Notes: generated by a model from the letters alone, not told the origin. Shown: positions 40,596 through 52,754, counted from the stretch's first letter. The stretch: DNA of 64,000 nucleotides from Thauera sedimentorum (GCF_014489115.1 NZ_JACTAH010000001.1:806001-870000), one strand, 5' to 3'. Translations and numbers: made by a program.

Positions 40596-43189
40596 CCGAA
40601 ACCGACAAACCTTCCGCAGGCGAGCGCCCGCGCATCCTCATCGTCGATGACGTGCATGAGAACCTGCACGCGCTGATGAACGTGCTGCGCGACGACTACG
40701 CCATCCTCGCCGCGACCAGCGGCGAGAAGGCGCTGGAACTGGCGCGCCGCAGCCCGCAGCCCGACCTGATCCTGCTGGACATCCGCATGCCGGGCATGGA
40801 CGGCTACTCGGTACTGGCCGAGCTCAAGATCGATCCGGCCACCGCCGAGATCCCGGTGATCTTCGTCACCGCCCTGTCGGAGGCCGCCGACGAGGCGCGC
40901 GGGCTCAAGCTGGGGGTGGCCGACTACATCGTCAAGCCGGTCAATCCCGAGCTCTTGCACAGCCGCATCCGCACCCAGCTGGAGCTGCAGCGCCACCGGC
41001 GCAACCCGGCGCTGTTCGACCTGGTGGCCCATGCCAACGGCGAGCGCCAGTACTCGCTGCTGGTGGTGGACGACGTACCGGAGAACATCCACGAACTGCT
41101 GGAAGCCCTGAAGGACAGCTACCGCATCCAGGTGGCCTGCTCGGGCGAGAAGGCGCTGGAGATCGTGCACGGCGCCCACCCGCCGGACCTGGTGCTGCTC
41201 GACGTGGTGATGCCCGGCATGGATGGCTACGAGGTTTGCCGGCGGATCAAGGCCACGCCCACCGGCAACCGCATCCCGGTGATCTTCGTCACCGTGATGG
41301 ACGCGGTCGAGCAGAAGCTCAAGGGCTTCGAGCTTGGCGCGGCCGACTTCATCACCAAGCCCTTCGACATCGACGAGGTGCGTGCCCGGGTGCGCACCCA
41401 TCTGGAACTGAGCCGGCTGCGCCGCTTCCTGGAGGACCTGGTCGCCCAGCGCACCGCGATGCTGGAGGTCAGCGAGGAGAAGTACCGCATCCTCGCGCAC
41501 CGCGACCCGCTCACCGGCCTGCCCAACCGCGTGCTGTTCGCCGAGCAGCTCGAGCAGGCCATCCTGCATGCGGAGCGCAACCGCGGCCAGTTCGCGCTGC
41601 TCTTCCTCGATCTGGACAACTTCAAGACCATCAACGAGAGCCTCGGCCACAGCCGCGGCGACCAGCTGCTGATCGAGGTCGGCCGCCGCCTGCAGGCAGT
41701 GCGTCCGGGCAGCGACGCCATCGCCCGTATCGGTGGCGACGAGTTCAACATCATCATCGAGCGCCGGCCGGGCATGCCGTGGGTGGACCTGATCGCGCAG
41801 CGCATGATGGAAGCGCTGGCCGAACCCTTCCTGCTCGACGGGCAGGCAGTTTATGTCGGCGCGACCATCGGCATCGCCCTGTACCCGGCCGATGGCGCCA
41901 GCGCCGAGGTGCTGCTGAGCAATGCCGACGCGGCCCTCCACCAGGCCAAACTTGCCGGGCGCGGCACCCTGCGTTTCTTCTCCCCCGAGATGTCCAGCCG
42001 CGCCAGGAGCCGCCTGAGCCTGGAAGCCGACCTGCGCCGCGCGCTGGAGAACGACGAGCTGTGCCTGTACTACCAGCCCCTGGTCGACCTGGTCAGCGGG
42101 CAGATCGTCGGGGCGGAGGCGCTGGTGCGCTGGAACCACCCGGAGCGCGGCATGGTGTCGCCCGGCGAGTTCATCCCGCTTGCCGAGGAGAGTGGCCTGG
42201 TGGTGCGCCTGGGCGACTGGGTGCTGCGCGAAGCCTGCAGGCAGATCCGCCTGTGGTGCGATGCCGGGCTGGCGCCGCGCCAGACCTCGGTCAATGTCTC
42301 CGCGGTGCAGTTGAGCCGCGACGGGCTGGTCGAATCGGTCAAGGACGCGCTGGCCTGCTCCGGCGTGGCCGCCGAACGGCTGGAACTGGAGATCACCGAG
42401 AGCTCGGTGATGGCCGACCGCGAACGCTCGCTGCGTGCGCTGGCCGATCTGCGCCGGCTCGGCGTGAGGCTGTCGATCGACGACTTCGGTACCGGCTATT
42501 CCTCGCTGGCCTACCTGCAGCAGCTGGAGGTGCACAAGCTGAAGGTGGACATGTCCTTCGTGCGCGACATGACCACCAACAGCGGCAAGGCCTCCATCGT
42601 GCGCGCGGTCGTCGCGCTGGGGCACAGCCTGGGGCTGGAGGTGATCGCCGAAGGGGTGGAGGACGCCGGGCAGGCCCGCTTCCTCAGGGCCATGCAGTGC
42701 GACGTGATGCAGGGCTATCTCGTCAGCCGGCCGCTGCCGGCCGAGGCGATGACCCGCTTCCTGACGGAGTTCAGCCCGCTTCACGTGCCGGTGGAAGACG
42801 AAGCCCTGTCCACCCTGCTGCTGGTCGATGACGAACCGGCCGTGCTGTCTTCGCTCAAGCGGCTGCTGCGGCGCGAGGGCTATCGCGTGCTCACCGCGGG
42901 GAGCGGCGAGGAAGCGCTGGCCCTGCTGGCCGAGCACGAGGTGGGCGTGATCCTAGCCGACCAGCGCATGCCGGGCATGAGCGGCACCGAGGTGCTCGCG
43001 CGGGCGCGCCAGATGCACCCGAAGGCGGTGCGCATGGTGCTCTCCGGCTACACCGACGTGGACAGCCTCACCGAGGCGGTCAACCGCAGCGAACTGTTCC
43101 GCATCCTGCTCAAACCCTGGGAGGAGGCGGAACTGCTCGAAGCCATCCGCCAGGGCTTCCGCAGCTACGACAGGGCGGCGCAGCCCTGA
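40592..43189 (+). CDS. Response regulator with REC-REC-GGDEF-EAL-REC architecture
   Basis: An 865-aa cytoplasmic output protein. Receiver 1 (about 13-135) has Asp63 in LLDIRMPG. Receiver 2 (about 155-275) has Asp204 in LLDVVMPG. The GGDEF domain (about 305-465) has intact [10 protein letters not shown] at 381, while the upstream inhibitory site is R-P-G-S-D, one residue longer than RxxD. The EAL domain (about 480-730) has EALVRW (Glu509), [25 protein letters not shown] and AEGVE, all intact. Receiver 3 (about 742-860) has Asp790 in LADQRMPG and an RpfG-like FRILLKPW end. It can in principle make and degrade c-di-GMP. It is coupled to the BvgS-like kinase by ATGA overlap. Confidence 0.92.
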
Positions 43190-43344
43190 GCGGTGAGGCC
43201 GGCCCCGGGGCTCGTGCCTTGGTGGTGATGCGGGAACAAGCCGGGGTGGCGGGCGGGTCGAAGCGCTGACAGGGTAGCGCAGGCGTGCGCGCCCCTGCGC
43301 CGCTTCCGCGATAATTGCGCTGTCCGACCAGGAGACCCCCATCG

Positions 43345-44556
43345 ATGTCCGAGCTTCCCGAAAAGGCCCGCAAGGCCGGCTTTCTCGCGCGCAGGCTGCT
43401 CAAGTCCGCCTTGAGAACGGCCGGTTCGGGCGCGCACGAAATGGCCGCGCGCAAGGATGCGGTGAGCAGCGCGGTGAGCGAGGGGGTGGGTGAAGCCGCC
43501 CGCGTGGCGGCGCAGGTGCTCGGCAGCGCGGCGAACGGACTGGGTTCTGCAGCGCGTGCGCTGGACGAGGGCCGGCGCGCGCAGTCCGAAGAGGATGCCG
43601 CGGAGCAGGCGGCCACGCTCGCCGGGCGCGGCCGCGAACTGGGCGCGCGCGCCCTGCAGCGCAGCAGTGCCGCGCTGGACAAGGCGGCCGGCGGTGTGGC
43701 CGCGGCGCGTGCCGCCGGAGCGCCGCTGGGTGCAGCGGCCGGTGGCGCCTTTGCCAGTGTGGCCGGCACGCTCGGCGCTACGCTGGATGCGGCCGCACTG
43801 GACGACAGGGATTTCGCCACGGTGATGCAAGGCATCGCCGTCAATGCGGCGCGCTACGCGCAACTGAGCGCCGCCCGTGCGGCGAGGGCGGATTGCGAGG
43901 GCAGCGCTGGCGGGCAGCACGCGCAACTGCCTGCGCTGTATGTGGACTGGCTCAACCGGGGCAATTTGCCGGGCGCCTTCCATGCCCGCCTGGCGGACGA
44001 GGGATTCGCGGTTCTCGACGGGAGCGGAGCGCCCAACGAGGCGCTGCAGCGCAAGGCGGAGGAGTCCTTTGCCCACCTGCAGGCGGCGCTGGCGCGTCAT
44101 CCGGACATCGTGCCCACCGACATCGAGGAACTGGCGGCCGAACTGCTGCTGCGCGCCATCCTGGAGCAGGGCCGGGACGACCGCCCCGACCTGCAGGCGG
44201 TGGAGCGCGCGCTGGCCGGCCGCGGCGTGGACGGTCTGCGCGACGCCCAGCCCGACGGCGGCTGGCTGACCAGCTCGGCCGGGCTGGCCTTCCTCGCCCT
44301 GGCCACCTTCAGCGACCGCTCGCGCAGCCTGCTCGAACGCAGCGAAAATTTCGGCGCGCGCAGTGCCGAGATCCTGCTGGCCTCCGGTGCCGGCCGGCTG
44401 GCGCTGGCCGCCGGGCATGTGTGGTGGATCGGCGCGCTGGCCGGCGCCGGCAGCTCACTGCTGTGGGGCCGCGGGCGTGCCAAGCGGGCGCGGCTCGACG
44501 CCCTGCAGGCCCTGGCCGACAGCACCGACCGCGTGCTGCGTCGCCTGGAGAACTGA
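43345..44556 (+). CDS. Ala-rich helical protein of unknown function
   Basis: 403 aa from ATG 43345 (MSELPEKARKAGFLARRLL). The first 200 residues are very rich in Ala, Arg, Glu and Gly, with long amphipathic helices and several AAGGVAAARAAGAPLGAAAGG-like hydrophobic patches. The middle part is mixed helical (DIVPTDIEELAAELLLRAILE). The C-terminus has two hydrophobic segments (SSAGLAFLALATF; GRLALAAGHVWWIGALAGAGSSLLWG) and a basic end. There is no signal peptide. I cannot assign a family. Its TGA overlaps the ATG of the patatin autotransporter gene by one base, so the two are coupled; a helper or membrane-associated role is inference only. Confidence 0.7.
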   Translation: MSELPEKARKAGFLARRLLKSALRTAGSGAHEMAARKDAVSSAVSEGVGEAARVAAQVLGSAANGLGSAARALDEGRRAQSEEDAAEQAATLAGRGRELGARALQRSSAALDKAAGGVAAARAAGAPLGAAAGGAFASVAGTLGATLDAAALDDRDFATVMQGIAVNAARYAQLSAARAARADCEGSAGGQHAQLPALYVDWLNRGNLPGAFHARLADEGFAVLDGSGAPNEALQRKAEESFAHLQAALARHPDIVPTDIEELAAELLLRAILEQGRDDRPDLQAVERALAGRGVDGLRDAQPDGGWLTSSAGLAFLALATFSDRSRSLLERSENFGARSAEILLASGAGRLALAAGHVWWIGALAGAGSSLLWGRGRAKRARLDALQALADSTDRVLRRLEN

Positions 44557-46781
44557 TGCGTCCCATCCTGCTTGCCGCGCTGGCGGCGTCTTGCCTGCAC
44601 AGCGCTGCGGCAGTGGCGGACAGCGCGCCGCCAGAGGGCGGCACGAGCGAGATCCGCCCCGGCGTGGCGCTGGTGCTGTCCGGGGGCGGGGCACGCGGCG
44701 TGGCGCACCTTGGCGTGCTGAAGGTGCTGGAAGAACTGCGCGTGCCGGTCGACTGCGTGGTGGGCACCAGCATGGGCGCGATCGTCGGCGGCGCCTACGC
44801 TTCCGGCATGCCGCTGGACGAGATGGAACACCGCGTGCGCGCGGCGGACTGGACCGAGATGTTCCAGAACGCGCTGCCGCGGGACCGCCAGCCCTTTCGC
44901 GAGAAACAGGACGCCGCCGGCAACCGCGCGGCGATCACCCTGGGCTGGGGCGCTGGCGGCTTCCTGATGCCACAGAGCGCGATTGCAGGCCAGCAGCTGG
45001 ACCGTTTTCTCACCGGCCTGGCGGGCGATGCCGAGTCGCTCAGCGGGTTCGACACGCTGGCGCTACCCTACCGCGCCATCGCCACCGACCTGGAGAGCGG
45101 CGCCATGGTGGTGATCAACGACGGACCGTTGTGGCGCGCAATGCGGGCCAGCATGGCGGTGCCAGGCGTGTTCCTGCCGATCGAGCACCGGGGGCGGCTG
45201 CTGGTCGATGGCGGCCTGGTGATGAACCTGCCGGTCGACATCGGTCGCGAACTGTGCGGCGGGCGGGTGATCGCGGTGAACCTCGGCACCCTGCCGCTGG
45301 GCCGCGAGCGGCTTACCACCGCTACCGAGATCGTGCTGCAGGCGATCAACCTGGCCCTGGAGCAGAACGTGCAGCAGCAACTCGGCCGGCTGGATGCCGA
45401 CGATGCGCTGGTGCAGGTTGATCTGGGCGACATCACCTCGCGCGACTTCGACCGCGTGCTGGAGACCATTCCGCTGGGCGAACAGGCGGCGCGCGCGGCC
45501 GCCGCCTCGCTGGCGCGCTTCGCGGTGGACGAGGCGTCCTACGCGCAGTGGCAGGCCCGCCGGCAACTGCGCCTGCTGCGCCCGGCGCCGGTGATCACCG
45601 CGGTCGAAGTGGAGGGCGCACGGCATGTGCCCCCGCGCGGCGTGCTCGCCGGCCTGCGCCAGCGCACCGGGCTGGCGCTCGATGCCACTGCGCTGGAGGA
45701 GGATCTGGAGAGCCTGTACGCGCAAGGCGATTTCGAACGCCTGCGCTACCGGGTCGAGCGCGACGGCGCCTATGGGCGCCTGAAGGTGGAAGCGGTCGAC
45801 AAGTCCTGGGGCCCCAACTACCTGCGCTTCGGCGGCGGCTTGGCGGCGGACCTGCAGGGTGACGGCGCGGTGGCCCTGTTCGCCGGGCTGTCGCGGCGCT
45901 GGATCAACGACTGGGAGGGGCGGCTCAACGTCGACCTGCAGGTCGGCACCACCAACCGCCTGCGTGGGGAGCTGTTCCAGCCGCTGGGCCTGAAGAGCCA
46001 ATGGTTCCTCGCCCCGGTGCTGCAGGCCGGCAGCCGCACCGTGCCGGTCTTCCAGGATGGCCGCAAGGTGGCGGATTTCCGCGTGCGCGAGCGCAGCGCG
46101 GGGCTGGATCTGGGCTACGAGGCCGGCGCATGGGGCGAACTGCGCGTCGGCTTGCATCGCGGGCGCGAGAAGGCCGACATCGTCAGCGGCGCGGCGGTCT
46201 ATCCCGGTCAGTCGGTGGCGCAGGGCAAGCTGCGCCTGAGCGCGGTGCTCGATCGCCTCGACAGCCCGTTCTTTCCGCGCCGGGGCTACAGCGCCCGCCT
46301 GCTCGGCGAGTGGCACGACGGGCGTTTCGGCAGCGATCTCGACTACCGCTATGCGGAGTTCGACGCGTCCTGGGCGGGCTCCGGCGGTCCCCACACCCTG
46401 ATGCTGGGCCTCACCGTGGCCGGCAGCCCGGATCGCGAACTGCCTTCCGCGGGACGCTACACCCTGGGCGGCCTGTTCCGCCTGTCCGGCTACCGTTACG
46501 GCGAACTGGCCGCCGACCAGGTGGTGCTGGCGAGCGCCTCCTACTACCGGCGCATCTCGACCCTCCCCGAGGCGCTCGGACGTGGCGTGTATCTCGGCGG
46601 CACGGTGGAGTGGGGAAACCTGCGCAACTATGCCCTGGACGCGGCCTCTCCCGGTTCGCGCAGCTCGATGTCGCTGTTTCTCGGCGCCGACACCGTGCTG
46701 GGGCCGCTCTACGTGGGCATGGCCTACGCATCGCGGGTGGGCGAGCCGCGCTACTACCTGCTGTTCGGCCAGCCGTACTGA
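44556..46781 (+). CDS. Patatin-like phospholipase with POTRA and beta-barrel (type Vd autotransporter, PlpD-like)
   Basis: A 741-aa protein. The signal peptide is residues 1-22 (MRPILLAALAASCLHSAAAVADS). The patatin domain (about 35-320) has the oxyanion loop SGGGARG, nucleophile GTSMG, and the Asp of VDGGL, giving an intact Ser-Asp dyad. A POTRA-like segment (about 345-420, with VEVEGARHVPPRGVLAGLRQRTG) follows, then a BamA/Omp85-type 16-strand barrel (about 430-741) ending in LLFGQPY. The end residue Tyr serves the usual aromatic BAM signal. This layout matches PlpD-type lipases that secrete their own patatin domain. It is translated with the Ala-rich gene upstream. Confidence 0.9.
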   Translation: MRPILLAALAASCLHSAAAVADSAPPEGGTSEIRPGVALVLSGGGARGVAHLGVLKVLEELRVPVDCVVGTSMGAIVGGAYASGMPLDEMEHRVRAADWTEMFQNALPRDRQPFREKQDAAGNRAAITLGWGAGGFLMPQSAIAGQQLDRFLTGLAGDAESLSGFDTLALPYRAIATDLESGAMVVINDGPLWRAMRASMAVPGVFLPIEHRGRLLVDGGLVMNLPVDIGRELCGGRVIAVNLGTLPLGRERLTTATEIVLQAINLALEQNVQQQLGRLDADDALVQVDLGDITSRDFDRVLETIPLGEQAARAAAASLARFAVDEASYAQWQARRQLRLLRPAPVITAVEVEGARHVPPRGVLAGLRQRTGLALDATALEEDLESLYAQGDFERLRYRVERDGAYGRLKVEAVDKSWGPNYLRFGGGLAADLQGDGAVALFAGLSRRWINDWEGRLNVDLQVGTTNRLRGELFQPLGLKSQWFLAPVLQAGSRTVPVFQDGRKVADFRVRERSAGLDLGYEAGAWGELRVGLHRGREKADIVSGAAVYPGQSVAQGKLRLSAVLDRLDSPFFPRRGYSARLLGEWHDGRFGSDLDYRYAEFDASWAGSGGPHTLMLGLTVAGSPDRELPSAGRYTLGGLFRLSGYRYGELAADQVVLASASYYRRISTLPEALGRGVYLGGTVEWGNLRNYALDAASPGSRSSMSLFLGADTVLGPLYVGMAYASRVGEPRYYLLFGQPY

Positions 46782-46801
46782 GGACCGTGGGTGACGCCCG
46801 T

Positions 46802-46831
46802 TTGACATGCCTTTGGCGCGCCGGCTAAGCT
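46802..46831 (+). promoter_or_regulatory. Candidate sigma-70 promoter of the first cobalamin riboswitch transcript
   Basis: A perfect TTGACA at 46802-46807, an 18-bp spacer and TAAGCT at 46826-46831 (3 of 6). The start is predicted around 46838, just before the aptamer. Confidence 0.55.
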
Positions 46832-46840
46832 GCGCACCGC

Positions 46841-47031
46841 CTACGGTTTGCTGGTCGGAATGCCGACCGCGATTAAAAGGGAATCCGGTGACGTGCCTGG
46901 CGCATTGAATCCGGAGCTGCCCCCGCAACTGTGAGCGGCGAGCTGCGTGCCAAATCCATGCCACTGGCGATTCTGCCGGGAAGGCTGGCGCGACGCGATG
47001 ACCCGCGAGCCAGGAGACCTGCCGTGTGCAA
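46841..47031 (+). ncRNA. Cobalamin riboswitch 1 (upstream of a thioesterase)
   Basis: The conserved elements occur in order: AAAAGGGAATCCGGTG, AATCCGGAGCTGCCCCCGCA followed by ACTGTGAGCGG, the GCCACTGGC hairpin, GGGAAGGCTGG and the B12-box region GCGAGCCAGGAGACCTGCC. The full aptamer is present with no truncation. After it comes a CTGAC...GGGGCGGGGTGTCCCC element that also follows riboswitch 2, likely the expression platform. The next real gene is a double-hotdog acyl-CoA thioesterase, an unusual target for B12 control. Confidence 0.95.
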
Positions 47032-47077
47032 CGTCAATCAATCCTGACAGGGGCGGGGTGTCCCCGGAGGAGCGTGA

Positions 47078-47152
47078 ATGTCATGTTGCCAGGTCGTCGA
47101 CCCGGCGGATGCGTCGCGCGGGCGCCGGCGCCACCGGTCCGCCCCCCTCTGA
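47078..47152 (+). CDS. Possible 24-aa leader reading frame between riboswitch 1 and the thioesterase gene
   Basis: ATG 47078 has a strong SD (GGAGGAG) and opens a 24-codon frame (MSCCQVVDPADASRG then an Arg-rich end) that stops 38 bp before the thioesterase start. It could be a leader peptide. It could equally be the remnant of a former start site, since the same GGAGCGTG element follows riboswitch 2. There is no other support for expression. Confidence 0.25.
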   Translation: MSCCQVVDPADASRGRRRHRSAPL

Positions 47153-47190
47153 GCGTGCCTCCTCCTGTCCCATGCACACAGGAGATGCGC

Positions 47191-48039
47191 ATGCAACAGC
47201 AAGGGTTCATGGCCGTCGTGGGGACGGCCGACGACAATCGTCACACTTTCCCGGAAGATGCCCACGGTTCGGCCACGCCGACCCTGATGGTCGACATGGT
47301 GTTTCCCGAGCAGGCCAATCACCACGGCACGCTGTTCGGTGGAGCGGCGCTGTCCATGATGGACAAGCTCGCCTTCCTTGTGGCCACGCGCGCCACCCGC
47401 CGGCCGATGGTTACCGCGTGCAGCGGGCAGATCGATTTCCGCTCACCGGTCGCGCAAGGGCGACTGGTCGAACTGGCGGGTGAGGTGGTGCGGCGCGGTA
47501 CGCGCTCGGTGGACGTGGAGGTTCGGGTGATCGCCGAGGACCTTGCGACCGGTGAGCGTCATGACAGCCTGGGCGGCCGGTTCACGCTGGTTGCGGTGGG
47601 AGGGGAACGGGCGCGGCCGAATGCGGTGGAGTTGGCGTCGCCCGGGCCCGAAGGCATCGGTCCCGTTTCATCGATGGTGGAGATGGTCTTTCCCGGGCAC
47701 ACCAACCACTTCGGCACCTTGTTCGGCGGCCAGGCGCTGGCCTGGCTCGGAAAGGCTGCTTTCGTCGCCGCGGCGCGCCATGCACGCATGCCGGTGGTCA
47801 TGGCCGCGTCTGAGCGCATCGATTTCCATGCGCCGGTGCTCGAAGGCGAGATCGTCGATCTGGCCGCCCGCGTGTTGCGGGTGGGCAATAGCTCGATGAG
47901 CGTGGAGGTGATCATGCATGCGGAGGAGTTGCTCACCGGCCAGCGTCGCCTGTGTACCCGTGGCCGCTTCACGATGGTCGCGCTCGGCTATGACGGTCGC
48001 CCGGTGCCGGTGCCCCAGCCGGCCGAACCCACTTGCTGA
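47191..48039 (+). CDS. Double-hotdog acyl-CoA thioesterase under B12 control
   Basis: A 282-aa protein with two hotdog (4HBT) domains, about 30-145 and 165-275. Each has the family sequence: FPEQANHHGTLFGGAALSMMDK and FPGHTNHFGTLFGGQALAWLGK. Domain 1 keeps the D of the usual D/E position in the helix, while domain 2 has G there. Both have an SAxGRFTxVA-like end (GGRFTLVAVGG, RGRFTMVALGY). Fused or dimeric pairs of this kind form one active site between the domains. It hydrolyses acyl-CoA; the chain specificity cannot be read. ATG 47191 has SD AGGAG six bases before it. It lies alone behind a cobalamin riboswitch and before the nrdAB promoter. Confidence 0.88.
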   Translation: MQQQGFMAVVGTADDNRHTFPEDAHGSATPTLMVDMVFPEQANHHGTLFGGAALSMMDKLAFLVATRATRRPMVTACSGQIDFRSPVAQGRLVELAGEVVRRGTRSVDVEVRVIAEDLATGERHDSLGGRFTLVAVGGERARPNAVELASPGPEGIGPVSSMVEMVFPGHTNHFGTLFGGQALAWLGKAAFVAAARHARMPVVMAASERIDFHAPVLEGEIVDLAARVLRVGNSSMSVEVIMHAEELLTGQRRLCTRGRFTMVALGYDGRPVPVPQPAEPTC

Positions 48040-48076
48040 GCGCGGCGGCACGGAGCTTAGATTCGCGCCGCTTTAT

Positions 48077-48092
48077 CTACTAAATGTAGTGT
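48077..48092 (+). promoter_or_regulatory. NrdR box 1 upstream of nrdAB
   Basis: CTACTAAATGTAGTGT matches the NrdR consensus (ACACTATATATAGTGT-like) at 12 of 16 positions. It is spaced exactly 15 bp from a second box, the usual tandem arrangement. Confidence 0.7.
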
Positions 48093-48107
48093 GTTCATTG
48101 GAAAAAT

Positions 48108-48123
48108 GGGCTGTAGATAGTGT
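48108..48123 (+). promoter_or_regulatory. NrdR box 2 upstream of nrdAB
   Basis: GGGCTGTAGATAGTGT matches at 11 of 16 positions and is best in its right half. The box 1 to box 2 distance is 31 bp from start to start (three helical turns). NrdR would repress nrdAB transcription when dATP is abundant. Confidence 0.65.
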
Positions 48124-48154
48124 GTTCGGCTTGTACGGCAAGCCGGCACGGCGC

Positions 48155-48355
48155 TACACTGTCCATCGCGACGGTTCCCGCAAGGGATGAAGAGGGAATC
48201 CGGTCAGGGGCGCACAGCGATGCGCGCCCCGATGCCGGAGCTGCCCCCGCAACTGTAGACGGCGAGTCCGCCACCGATTCGAGCCACTGGAAGCTGCGTC
48301 TTCCGGGAAGGCCGGTGGCGGGCGAGGACCCGTGAGCCAGGAGACCTGCCGACGC
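48155..48355 (+). ncRNA. Cobalamin riboswitch 2 (upstream of nrdAB)
   Basis: The element order is complete: AGAGGGAATCCGGTC, GATGCCGGAGCTGCCCCCGC, AACTGTAGACGGCGAG, GAGCCACTGG, TTCCGGGAAGGCCGG and CGTGAGCCAGGAGACCTGCC. It is the second copy within 1.5 kb. Cobalamin switches on class I ribonucleotide reductase genes are known where a B12-dependent class II enzyme also exists, so the host probably carries nrdJ. High B12 would turn nrdAB off. Confidence 0.95.
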
Positions 48356-48486
48356 CGTTCCGGCCCCGATCCGCGGGCCGGTTTTCTGACCTGGGGCGGG
48401 GTGTCTCCATGGCGGAGCGTGCGGCCCCGTCCGCAGTGCGTCCCGTCGTGCCGGCATACCGCTTCCGATGCTACGGGAGTGCAAGC

Positions 48487-51308
<2,822 letters not shown>

Positions 51309-51312
<4 letters not shown>

Positions 51313-52424
51313 GTGCCTTCCGCTTCGATGACTGGGACGATGCGCCGGCGCGCCCGGCACCCTCCGCCCCTGCGGAGCTCTCTGCCGAGCTGGCCGTACC
51401 ACTGACCCCGCGCCCCGCGCTCGCCCCGGTCAACCCGATGGACAAGCGCGTGGTCAATGGCCACGCCGACATCAACCAGCTTGCGCCCTTCCGCTACCCG
51501 TGGGCCTGGGAGTTCTTCCTCAACGCCAACAAGAACCACTGGACGCCGCTGGAAATCTCCATGGCGCAGGACGTGCACGACTACCACCACAAGCTCACGC
51601 CGGCCGAACGCCACGTGTTCGAGAACGTGCTGGCCTACCTGACCACCTCCGACATCCTCGCCATGCGCAACATCGGCCTGGCGGTGATGGAGAAGATGAG
51701 CGCGCCCGAACTGCAGATCTACCAGGCCCGTCAGGTGTACGAGGAGGCGCTGCACACCTGGACCTACCAGCACTGCATCGAGAGCCTGGGCCTGGACCAG
51801 CAGGAGATCTACAACCGCTACCGCGTGGTGCCCGAGATCCACGGCAAGATCGCGCTCGCCAACCGCAGGCTGGAGCGGGTGATGCGTTCCGACTTCGACC
51901 TGAGGAACCGCGACAACCTGCATGAGTTCGCGCTCTCCTACCTGTTCTTTGCCGGCATCTTCGAGGGCTGCTGGTTCTACAACGGCTTCACCCCGATCTT
52001 CGCCCTGCAGCGCCGCGGGCTGATGAAGGGCGCCGCCGAGCAGCTGCAGTACATCATGCGCGACGAGGTGCTGCATTGCGCCTTCGGCATCCGCGTGGTG
52101 CGCCAGCTGCTGCAGGAAGAGAACCTCACCCTCGACCCGGTGCGCCTGCGCGAACTGTGGGACGAGGCCGAGGCCGCGGAAGCGGCCTACGCGGCGTTCA
52201 TCCTGCGCGAGCCCATCCTCGGCTACTCAGCCGCGCAGCACGTCGGCCAGTTCCGCTTCATCGCCAACCGCCGCGCCCGCCAGCTGGGCCTGGACGAACC
52301 CTTCCCGGGCGCGCAGAACGTGCTCTGCTGGCTGGATGAGCAGGCCAACCTGCGGAAGGAGAAGAACTTCTTCGAAACCCGGGTCACCGAGTACCAGACC
52401 GGCGGGGCGCTGAGCTGGGAGTAG
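51309..52424 (+). CDS. nrdB: Ribonucleoside-diphosphate reductase, beta (R2) subunit
   Basis: A 371-aa R2 subunit that holds the diiron-tyrosyl radical cofactor. Metal ligands and the radical Tyr appear in EEALHTWTYQH (Glu, His and a Tyr at +7 from the Glu, as E115/H118/Y122 of E. coli), FFAGIFEGCWFY and RDEVLHCAFG. The C-terminal tail TEYQTGGALSWE is typical of R2 and docks to R1. The first 40 residues are a Pro/Ala-rich extension. ATG 51309 overlaps the nrdA stop (ATGA). It is the last gene of the operon. Confidence 0.96.
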
Positions 52425-52442
52425 CGTGCGGCGACCGTCGGC

Positions 52443-52510
52443 GGCGGTGCCGGAGGGAGTGCCTTGCCTGGCTTGCGCCGGGACGGCACACTCCGCCCTC
52501 CTGCACCGCC
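52443..52510 (+). other. Long imperfect hairpin after nrdB
   Basis: GGCGGTGC...GGAGGG...AGTG...CC pairs with GGCAC...ACTCC...CCCTCC...GCACCGCC across about 20 bp with small bulges and a 20-base loop. It lies between nrdB and the DUF3096 gene. No T-run follows, so it may be an mRNA-stability element. Confidence 0.5.
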
Positions 52511-52551
52511 GGCATGCAAGCTGGTGGTCGATGTCATAGGGAGAACAAGTC

Positions 52552-52707
52552 ATGAACATCAACATCAGCCTCGCTCCGCTGCTGGCGCTGATCGCCGGCA
52601 TCCTGGTCCTGCTGGTGCCCAAGCTGCTCAACTACATCGTCGCGCTCTACCTGATCATCATCGGGGTGATGGGGCTGCTGGGGATCGGCAGCATCCACCT
52701 GCGCTAG
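52552..52707 (+). CDS. DUF3096-type small membrane protein
   Basis: A 51-aa protein with two hydrophobic helices (APLLALIAGILVLLVPKLL and YIVALYLIIIGVMGLLGIG) joined by the conserved LVPKLLNYIVA segment of the DUF3096 family. ATG 52552 has SD GGGAGAA. The function is unknown. It is on the plus strand behind nrdB, after the long hairpin. Confidence 0.85.
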   Translation: MNINISLAPLLALIAGILVLLVPKLLNYIVALYLIIIGVMGLLGIGSIHLR

Positions 52708-52754
52708 GGCGATGCGGCACGCAGGGCCGGACCTGGGTTGACGGGGCCAGTCGA

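Noticed and set aside
48409..48486. An upstream in-frame ATG that would extend NrdA by 26 residues
   Set aside because: It lies inside the leader element shared with the thioesterase leader, has no better SD, and the extra residues do not look like an R1 N-terminus; ATG 48487 has GGGAG.
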